A stretch of 64,000 nt of DNA, taken from NCBI GenBank assembly GCA_039105265.1, contig JAPFFF010000004.1, positions 930,001 to 994,000 on the forward strand, read 5' to 3'. The position numbers and the translations under genes are program-made. Below are positions 55,824 through 64,000 of the stretch, piece after piece (the stretch's first letter is position 1; each line of letters begins with the position of its first letter). Below the pieces are notes generated by a model. It worked only from the letters and a program-made list of their open reading frames with translations, ran no database searches and had not been told where the DNA came from. The stretch comes from Tritrichomonas musculus. Taxonomy: Eukaryota > Parabasalia > Tritrichomonadida > Tritrichomonadidae.

Positions 55824-58117
55824 CCCGTATTATACACAATCCTAGTGAGTTTGCGATAATTCAATGGTTTACAAAAATATTTGAATTAAATTTATTTTTC
55901 TAAAATTTCATTTTTTATTCAAAATCTAAAAAAAAGTTACGTTTATTTTCGTTTATTTTTAAAAAAAGTTATGTGAAAAATTAAATGTTCTATAAAAGAT
56001 GAACTAAATATAGTTCATGTAATTAAATCCCTCATTTATATTTTGATACATTTACACATTCATTCGGCTTTTTTTCAAAGCAAAACTCGAAATCACAAAA
56101 TAATTCAAAATTACTATTTTTATCAAATCTCCAAAAAAAATTTATTTTATTGATGTTTTACCAGTGAATATAAATTAATATTTATGCGTATGATTTATAG
56201 ATGATAGTTTCAACTAAAACAATTCCATCGCATTTTTAGATAATAATAATGCTCTTTATTTTTCTCATACGAAATCAAAAAATTGGTATTTTTCAAATGG
56301 AATTTTATCAAATAGAATAGGTTTAATAAATATTATCGATTAAAAATAAGAAAGGAAGTATTTGAAAAAAAAGCTTTTTTATAAGATTTTGCATTATTTT
56401 ATAAAATCACTTAGAATTTAGAATTTGAACTGGTAAAGCCTCTTAATTAATCAATTTTGTACCAAATGAAATGAATTAAAATGTTTATCTTTGCAATTTT
56501 GGCAACATAATCAAATCTTCATGATTTTTGTATATTTGGTTTTTATTTGATTATACGCACATTGGAAATGAGTTAAATTAGTATATTTCATGTTATTTAT
56601 TTCAATATAAACAAGCTTTTTAGAATATATTATGAATTTAAAAAAATCATAGACATTTTAAAATATCTTTAAAAAAAATCCGTAAAATAAGCATTTTTAT
56701 TTTTAATAACTTAACTTTTTTTGAAAAAATTCAATGTACATTGATATATTTTAATTATTTATTTCCATTAAAAATTGAATGTTAACGTATATATAATTAT
56801 TGAAATTAAAAGCTTTCTCTCAAAAATTGAATGTTAACGTATATATAATTATTGATATTTTATATATGAAAGTGTTTTTATTTATTTGAATTTTGGCGCC
56901 TTTTTTGCTTTTATTATTTACCTCTTTTGATTATTTTTAATTAATATTTTTTGAAAATATTCGAAAATTTCCAAAACTTCCGAAAATTGTTTTTTAATAT
57001 GATTATATCACGAAAAATTGAAATGAATTGGACCATAATTTGCATTTGGGTGAATAATTAGCTTTTTTTAAAAAAATCCAATAACTTTTTTAAAATTATT
57101 TGCCTTATTTACAAAAAAATCATACTTATCATTTTTTTTTACTCCAATTTATGACAATGCTTAAAATAATTAAATAAAATACTAAAAATAATGATATAAT
57201 TATGAAATTATATTTAATTAATGAATATAATCTTCATCTTTTGGATCATCACCATCGTGATATAAATACTGCTTGATTGAGATGTTTTCAGACTTTTGAT
57301 TAAGGCGTTTTCTGACTTTTGATTGAGATGATTTTTAAATTTTTGTCGAAACGCTGTCTGATTTTTGATTGAGATGTTTTTTGACTTTTGATTAAGATGA
57401 TTTCTGACTTTTGATTGAGATGTTTTTTGACTTTTGATTAAGATGATTTCTGACTTTTGATTGAGATGTTTTTTGACTTTTGATTAAGATGATTTCTGAC
57501 TTTTGATTGAGATGTTTTTTGACTTTTGATTAAGATGATTTCTGACTTTTGATTGAGATGTTTTTTGACTTTTGATTAAGATGATTTCTGACTTTTGATT
57601 GAGGTGTTGTTTGACTTTTTAATGAAATGTTTTTTGACTTTTTATCGAGATTATTTTTTTCTTTTTATTGAGATATTATTTGACTTTTTATCGAGATGTT
57701 TTTGAATTTTTATCGAGATTTTGTTTGACCTTTTATCGAGAGTTTTTACTTTTTATCGAGATTTTGCTTGACTTTTTATCGAGATGTTGTTTGACTTTTT
57801 ATTGAGACGCTGTCTGACTTTTATCTAGTTGCTGTTTGACTTTTTATCAAGATGTTTTTGACTTTTTATCAAGATGTTTTTGACTTTTTATTGAAACACT
57901 GTTTGGCTTATTATTGAGACGCTGTTTAACTTTCTCCTTGGACGCATTATTATAAATGTGGGCATTTTCCCGGTTTGTGTTATGAATAAGCTTCAGTGCA
58001 AGAATTTATAATAAAAAAAAAATCGATAAATAAACTTCTCAATTTTTGAATTAATTTTTTATGGTGATATGAATTATTGAATTATCGCAAACTCACTAGG
58101 ATTGTGTACAATACGGG
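55824..58117. mobile_element. Nested TA-flanked element carrying a second minisatellite
   Basis: Ends CCCGTATTATACACAATCCT and the matching reverse (TIR about 42 bp, about one mismatch), with TA at 55822-55823 and 58118-58119. No gene. The right half contains a 23-bp tandem array. Confidence 0.85.
57272..57935 (+). repeat. Minisatellite, 23-bp unit, about 29 copies
   Basis: Units alternate GATTTCTGACTTTTGATTGA and GTTTTTTGACTTTTGATTAA types, so the centre has a 46-bp higher-order repeat; edges are diverged. Both strands carry stops, so it is not coding. Confidence 0.9.
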
Positions 58118-58200
58118 TAAATTGATTTTATTCATCATCAGCATAACATTATTTACTCAAATCATCCTCGCCTGCTCATATCAGCATAACAGCATATAAT

Positions 58201-58714
58201 CAGGGGTGGTCAATGTTGAAAAAATTGATCAACGGCGTCACTTTTTTGGTGGCTCGTTGCCAACGTTAACTTCGTTATTTCAACGTCAACGATCAACGAT
58301 AAGTGTTTCGTTGAAATTGATCGTCCAAAATTATGGCATTTTTTATTTCTATCGTCGTTGATTTAAAATTAAATTATCATTTCTGTAACATACATATATT
58401 TGGTATTTATATAGATATGATAATGATATTTACTAATTTTTTCAAAATAATAATCCTTTATTAAATCATACCAAATATAAATTGAATCGATAAAGTTTTT
58501 TTTCAGGAAAAGTTGTCTCTCAAAAAAATTCAATTTTTCAATAAGCATAACGTTAACTTAATTCATTGATTCAACATTATTTCAACGTTAACATGTCGTT
58601 ATGACCAAATTGAAACGGTTATAATCAATCGCCTTAATGTCGTTAACGTTGACATTCAATTCAACGATGTAACATTTTGTTCAACGATTTTAACGTCAAC
58701 GTTGGCCAACCCTG
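58201..58714. mobile_element. hAT-like MITE rich in CGTTAAC motifs
   Basis: Ends CAGGGGTGGTCAATGTTGA and (reverse) CAGGGTTGGCCAACGTTGA. Many CAACGTTAACG-like motifs fill both ends. No exact 8-bp duplication abuts it; instead ACTCAAATCATCC occurs at 58156 and directly after the right end, which suggests a small rearrangement of the left flank. Confidence 0.65.
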
Positions 58715-59146
58715 ACTCAAATCATCCTTGCCTCAATACTTATATTAATAAATAATATTTTTTAAAGCGATATCAAATAACATATATTTATTTTCAAATA
58801 TGGAATAAAAAATTACTAGTAAGTAATTATATTAATTGAATCCAAAAGAATTTGAAAAAATAATATAATTATATTTCTATTCAAAATCGACCAAATAAAA
58901 TACGGCGATTGTATAGAGTGGTTTCGGCAAAATTACGGATTTGACAACAGCACTCCCCAACTACGGCCTACGGCAGGAAGGGTTACTGTTAAAACACATC
59001 ACTTCTTTCATAATCAAAATTTTCTTCATAACACAAAACAATACCTCATATTCATTATAAATCTTAATTTTTTTATCTTGCTATTGATAGCTGGATAGAC
59101 GAAACATAAGAATTAAAACAATTGTCAAATTTTAGTTTTCTGGAAG

Positions 59147-59440
59147 TAACCCTTCGGCGGTTTGGTAAACTACGGCGACATCACCTATTTTTAAATAGTT
59201 TCTGCCGATTTTTGGAAATACGGCGCTTGGAGTTGAAATTACGGCATATAAAAAACGGTAACTTTTTCAAATAATAAATGGTCATATCAAAACTTTTTGA
59301 ATAATTGCTTTGAATACTATATATTATATATAAAAAATTCAAAATCTTGAATAATTGCTTTGAATTCTTTATATTAATAAACTAAACCAATTTATTACAT
59401 AAATTAATCTCACTTGCATATGGTTGTCTTTGCAGTATCA
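59147..59440. repeat. Second copy of the 55561 MITE's left part
   Basis: Direct, diverged copy of 55561-55823 starting TAACCCTTCGGCGG. Its own right end was not identified with certainty; a block ACGTCCGAAGGGTA at 63813-63826 is a weak candidate. Confidence 0.7.
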
Positions 59441-60047
59441 TCATTTTTTTTTGACACTCTAAGAATTTAATCTAGTTAATTAGCAAAACAATTGTTTACA
59501 CATTGTTTAAAAAGTTGGAATGATTTAAAAACGATTTAATTTAATAATCTTTCATGAACAAACAGTAATATTTATTTTTCTTTTTTTTCAATGCGCCATT
59601 TAAGACGCTAACTCAACTCTTTAATAAATAATAGTTAAACCTCATAAAATCATATTATACAACTCTAAAGCTTATCAATCAGAGCGATAATAAATTTAGT
59701 CAAAATTATTATAAAAAAAAATAAAAACAAAAATTTCTTGTTTTTCCGTATAAAGAACATCAATCATTGAAATGAATGGTTAATGCATTTCATATGAGCA
59801 TGTATTTATTAAGTATCATAATTAAAACAATTGAAAATAAATAGGTATTTTGAAAAATTAAAAAACAATAAAACATTTATAAAAAACGAACGTTTATTTT
59901 TCACACATTTCTGGAAAAACATATATTTTTTGCGCATTTCTGGAAATACGTTACATATAATCGAATTTATATCTTAAAAAATAGTTTATATTTTTTAAAT
60001 CAAAATAAATAGATGAATAAATTAATATTGAAGATTTTTTTGTTTTG
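59441..60047. other. AT-rich spacer
   Basis: No gene. TTTCTGGAAA occurs twice near 59910-59945. Confidence 0.45.
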
Positions 60048-60496
60048 AAAATTGTGTTAGATTGAAAAAATAGAACTTTCTCGGACTTTTTTCTTTCAAT
60101 TTTTACTCTGAATTTATTGGAACTTTCTCGGACTTTTTATATTGAAAAGTTTACAAAATTTTCTTTTCTTTTTTTTTTAAAGAGCCAAAAGACCAAATCC
60201 TCAATAATTTTCAAACTACGTTTATATAATCCAATGTAGGCCAGAAAAGCAAAACAAATATTTTTTAAAAAAGCTTTTTCCTAACGAAATTTTGATTGAT
60301 TTAAGCAATAATATTATCTTAATATCAATTAAAGTATGCAGCTATTTTTCAATAAATTTTACATGAGTTATCGAATATACAATGGAAGAAAATCATTTTC
60401 CTATATCAATCAATTCAGTATGATCCTACTTGAAATTGAAGATTCCAATTTTTATCAAATCATGCCATTTTTCATAAATTCCAAAGAAAAAGTATA

Positions 60497-60813
60497 TAGT
60501 TGGTGGAAAAAACTGCGTTTTTAGGACAAAGCTATGTTTTCTCGATGAATATTCAATATTTTTTAATAAAAGTTATATATAATCGCATTTCATATTAATA
60601 CAAATCTATATACATGTTTTTATCAATTTTATTGAACTTAAGCTTTGATAATATTATAATAAAAATTATTTTATAACATCAACATTTTTTTAATATTTCC
60701 TAATTTTTAAATTATCGCTTGGATATACTATAAAATGGATAAAATATTTTTTAACAAATGTTGTTCAGTAAGGGAAAAAAATCGATTTTTTAAAGATTTT
60801 TTAGAAGTGTTTC
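60497..60813 (+). repeat. Segment inside the MULE identical to 36211-36526 (reverse)
   Basis: I find no mismatch in the whole segment, whereas the MULE gene itself is frameshifted. See findings. Confidence 0.85.
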
Positions 60814-60985
60814 AAAAATGATTGGCCCATAATTTCTTAATATCCTTTTAAATATAGAATGTGTATATACTCATGAATAAAATACTACAAATTAACACTT
60901 TTTCGACTGTTTGTTCTTGTGAAAAAAACAATTAAATAATTGACAATTATTACATTTTTTTCGTTAAAATCTCATATATTATTCA

Positions 60986-62357
60986 TTAAAATTTTAACGT
61001 TAAAATCAAAAGATGGCAGCAAGGAAAATCGATTTCATATATAGATGATAATAACTTATTGCCACTGCATTGACAGCTCTTCTTTGTTGACTTATACATT
61101 GATATTTCAGCTTCCATTTTGTCAGCAATTTTTAAACCATGTGAAATCGTTTTTTTTTTTTTCATGACAATAATTATGTTTGATATGTTCATCAATATTG
61201 TTGCATTTCATCATTAAATTACAACTGAGTTTAAAAAAGGCATTCCAAAATTCATTCCTTTCAGGGACATATTGGTATAATTGGCCATGATATGCCTCTA
61301 AAGAGTTCGTTGTCGTTGGCATTTGCATTGAAACTCTCTCAAAAAGTGATACTTCTTTCCAACGTTTATCATTTGTAACCAATAACGTCTCACTCTCAAA
61401 AGAAAGTCCTATATTTGTTAATAATTTATTTAATAGGTCAATATCTTCTTCATCAGTAACGTCTTGAAAAAATTCTGAATAAAATAAAAATGCTGTTTGT
61501 AATTCTTCAGTTGAAGAACATTTTAAAATATTTGATATATCGTAAGAAAACTCATTCAATTTAAAATTTTTAATTAATGTCTTAAGCATAGAACATGATT
61601 AACTTTTCTCTCTTCAAAAACAGATATTAAATCAGGGCCTTGGTCGCTCTCAAAAGTAAATTTTTCCAGATTTATATCAAATTGTTTTGAGAAATAGTCG
61701 AAATGGCGATTATATAAACTTTTTGTTTCAGAAAGGCCAAATGAAAATGCAAGTGGGATCCCTGTATTTTTTATCGTTGCCATTAAAATTGAGCAAACAT
61801 AAAAAGGAAGAACCTTCCATGTTGTATCCAGAAGGAGGCCGTTTATTTTTTCTGAAAATTGAGTTAAAATTGATTGAGCATACGGAGTTACATAAATACC
61901 ACCAGTAATAATAAAATATTCTGCATCTTCATGGATAAATTTAATTAATTTTCTTCTCTTAAAATAAGTTTTTTCTAAATCAATGCTTAAATAGCCACAA
62001 ATTTTATCCTTTAAAGATTCTAATGAGTTTATTGAATCTTTTTTATGATGTACATAAAAAGATATGTATTCATGTAATATAAAAGTATCAAAAATAAAAG
62101 GAAGCCCAACAATTTTCATTTTTTTAGCGAAATATGTAAAAATCAAAGAAAAATCTGATGGAGCACAAAAGGCAATTGAACGATGAAAGTAAAACGCATT
62201 TGTAGCAGTATTAATTGATTGAAAAAGTAACTCATGTCTTATATGTTCTTGCCAAACTGGTTGTGTTCTGAATTTAAACCATACTCGCAAATTTGAATAT
62301 AAAATCTCTCTTTTTTGACGTGTAGGCTTTCTACAAGTTTTTTTATTTTTTTGGTAT
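60986..62357 (-). pseudogene. MULE transposase with SWIM finger, two frameshifts
   Basis: Read from about 62357 down. An N-terminal basic part (KPTRQKREILYSN) leads into the RNase H-like core: D in GLLLDTTWKVL, D in ESDQGPDLISV followed by C-L-R-H, and E in TTTNSLEAYHGQL, a complete DDE set. The frame shifts once at about 61575-61590 and again in the poly-T run near 61150; beyond the second shift CQCSGN...FPCCH fits the C-x-C-x(n)-C-x-H SWIM zinc finger usual at MULE C-termini. No clear start codon: a stop lies just upstream of 62357, so the N-terminus may be lost. Confidence 0.75.
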
Positions 62358-63106
62358 ATTTAAATAAAGCATATATAATTAAATAATAATTGATAGGAAA
62401 TATTTTTCAAATATAAAAGATAAAGTTTAAAATCGACTTTTTTAATTTGAAAAAAATTGAATGGTATTTTTATTTATTTTTATAATTTCAATAGGAATTG
62501 AATGAAAAATCAATGAATTTTCATTCTTTTGATTTAATAATTTTTAATCAATTATCTATGATATATTTATAGTTTAAATATATAATTTTTATTAGCAAAT
62601 TTTACACTTGACCGTTTATTATTTCATTTGGCGTCATAGGAAATTGAATCATTCCGTTTATTAATTCAACTTTTTCAATATAAATTCTCAACTAAACTTT
62701 ATCTTTAGAGTTAGAAATAAATAAATGATATCAAATTGTAGCTTGGACGATGGAGAATATAATATCTCAAAAATATATCTCTAGGTCTATTGTAAGTTGT
62801 GATATATCAATTTTAAAATTGATATATTTGTTTCATCTTTTTTGGAAGAAATCCTTTTCGGAAGCATATTTTAATTTAAATATTATTATACATATCTATA
62901 TATCAATCTAAAAATTATTCCAAACCACAATTACATAAACTTGATTTTGTGATATTGGAAATAATGATGTAGAAAAAAAGTTCGTGAATAATAGATATTA
63001 TGTGTTCTAATTAAGATAAAATAAATATGTATTGTGTATACAATTTCATATTTTAAATTTATTGAATATTTCTAAAAAATAATCGAAGAAAATGCACTTT
63101 TTAATT
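62358..63106. other. Non-coding part of the MULE between its two frames
   Basis: 750 AT-rich bases; no clear intron signals of trichomonad type were seen. Confidence 0.4.
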
Positions 63107-63529
63107 TCAAAAAAATGAGTAGCCTACATATCTTTTTTGAGAAAACATTAATTTTATAAATTTTATTGAATCAACAACTGAAATTATTTGACCTATGTAC
63201 ACTTTAATTAATACTTGCGGATCATTTATATCAACAAAAGTAAATTTTGTATGATATTCTGGTTTTTTGATTTTTGTTTTAAAAGGTTTTATAGGTCTTT
63301 TAATGAAATTTGGTAATTGATTCAAAAAACAAGTTAAAAGTGTATAATTCCAGGTTTTGTTATATTGATCACTTGGGTAAATATTAAAATAACTATTTGC
63401 ATGATCGCTATGAAAAGCATCATCAAAAAAATAATTTGTTACAAACATTAGATCATAATCATCATTATGATCTGAATTTTGCATTTCCATCTTGAAAAAT
63501 AATGGCCGAAGAAAACCATCAAAATGCAT
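63107..63529 (-). CDS. 140-codon frame inside the MULE, unknown
   Basis: Open frame pointing toward the transposase, starting just two bases inside the right TIR region. Composition is protein-like (YFNIYPSDQYNKTWNYTLL, KFTFVDINDPQVLIKVYIG) but no family was recognised. It may be an N-terminal exon or remnant of the transposase gene, an accessory gene, or captured host sequence. The start may be the internal ATG 12 codons in (MEMQNSDHND). Confidence 0.45.
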   Translation of the reverse strand: MHFDGFLRPLFFKMEMQNSDHNDDYDLMFVTNYFFDDAFHSDHANSYFNIYPSDQYNKTWNYTLLTCFLNQLPNFIKRPIKPFKTKIKKPEYHTKFTFVDINDPQVLIKVYIGQIISVVDSIKFIKLMFSQKRYVGYSFF

Positions 63530-63590
63530 TCAAAAAAATAGAAAGAAAAAAGTTCGAGAAAGTTCCATTTTTCAAATCTATCAAAATTGT

Positions 63591-64000
63591 TAACGGAATA
63601 CTGTCTACCCTTCTTTAAATATAAATATTTTATCCTTTCAAATTTGAGAGCTCTAGATTAGAGGTTAACTTAATTTGTGGCCAAAGTATTGAGTTCGAAA
63701 CTAAACCCCTTGACTTTTTTTTATTTTTATATAAATTAAGTAATTACGTTTCATTTACGCATTTTTTACATTTTAATACGTCTTTTCATTGAATTTTATA
63801 AAATTACAATTACGTCCGAAGGGTAATTATTAAGATAAAATTATTTTATTTTATTTTTTTATTTGAAAAAGTGGGGTGGAAAAATACGATAACCCAAAAT
63901 AAATTATATTTTATCAATGAGGCTCATTGAATGAGCACAAACTATTATTCCCTTATTCTGGATGAATTTTATAACCACAATTATAAAAAATGTGGTTTTC
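63591..64000. other. AT-rich window edge
   Basis: No gene. The block ACGTCCGAAGGGTA near 63813 resembles the ends of the 55561-type MITE. Confidence 0.4.

Larger units (their letters stand above)
55561..58985. mobile_element. MULE-type MITE split by two later insertions
   Basis: Ends TAACCTTTCGGCAG and (reverse) TAACCCTTCCTGCCG with a perfect 9-bp duplication CTGTTAAAA at 55552-55560 and 58986-58994. Nine-base duplications fit Mutator-like elements. Without its two inserts (55824-58117 and 58201-58714) it would be about 620 bp. A second copy of its left 260 bp lies at 59147-59440. Confidence 0.85.
60056..63582. mobile_element. Mutator-like element (MULE), 3,527 bp, with captured segment
   Basis: Imperfect TIRs of about 50 bp with shared GGAACTTTCTCGGACTTTTT-like core (60056-60107 and 63531-63582), flanked by an 8-bp duplication AAAATTGT (60048-60055, 63583-63590). 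It contains a frameshifted MULE transposase, a 140-codon frame just inside the right TIR, and a 316-bp segment identical to DNA at 36.2-36.5 kb. MULEs are known to pick up host DNA. Confidence 0.8.

Noticed and set aside
57272-57935. Coding repeat protein
   Set aside because: The 23-bp unit shifts frame and every frame has stops.
59147-63826. Single MULE from TAACCCTTCGG (59147) to ACGTCCGAAGGGTA (63826)
   Set aside because: No matching target duplication; the 60056-63582 boundaries have better TIRs and an 8-bp duplication.

Overview
The window looks like nuclear DNA of a parabasalid protist. Tritrichomonas foetus is the closest guess, made from protein families rather than a database match. 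The pointers are: very AT-rich spacers, long genes without visible introns, short leaders with a TCAT(A/T)A initiator-like motif 21-27 bases before three ATGs, ankyrin proteins of trichomonad type, and a dense mix of MULE, mariner/pogo, hAT and Polinton elements.

Layout. Bases 1-366 are the 3' end of a membrane protein gene. 1.0-8.8 kb is a repeat-rich block: a small hAT-type element, a broken ankyrin gene running head-to-tail into a transposase-like gene on the minus strand, and a hAT transposase relic beside an inverted repeat. 9.2-14.5 kb is a fossil Polinton reduced to its capsid/packaging part. 15.0-19.4 kb holds three non-autonomous elements with TA target duplications, one carrying a nested hAT-type element with a perfect 8-bp duplication.

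20.7-37.3 kb is the host gene block: a beta-helix protein with two RING fingers, a giant IQ/Sfi1-like cytoskeletal protein, a small unknown protein, a giant LRR-headed disordered protein with repeated SKSDD motifs, and a C2-like protein. No element interrupts these reading frames.

38.0-63.6 kb is again transposon territory: a second copy of the 1,650-bp element from 16.1 kb (about a dozen differences), an integrase element with about 830-bp inverted repeats and a 15-bp direct flanking repeat, an apparently intact pogo/mariner-type element, two TA-flanked elements each carrying a different minisatellite, a broken MULE transposase, a three-level nested insertion, and a MULE with an 8-bp duplication that carries a seemingly perfect 316-bp copy of DNA lying next to the C2-like gene.

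Element boundaries come from reading inverted repeats and flanking duplications directly in the sequence. Functional names come from motifs only; no similarity search was run.
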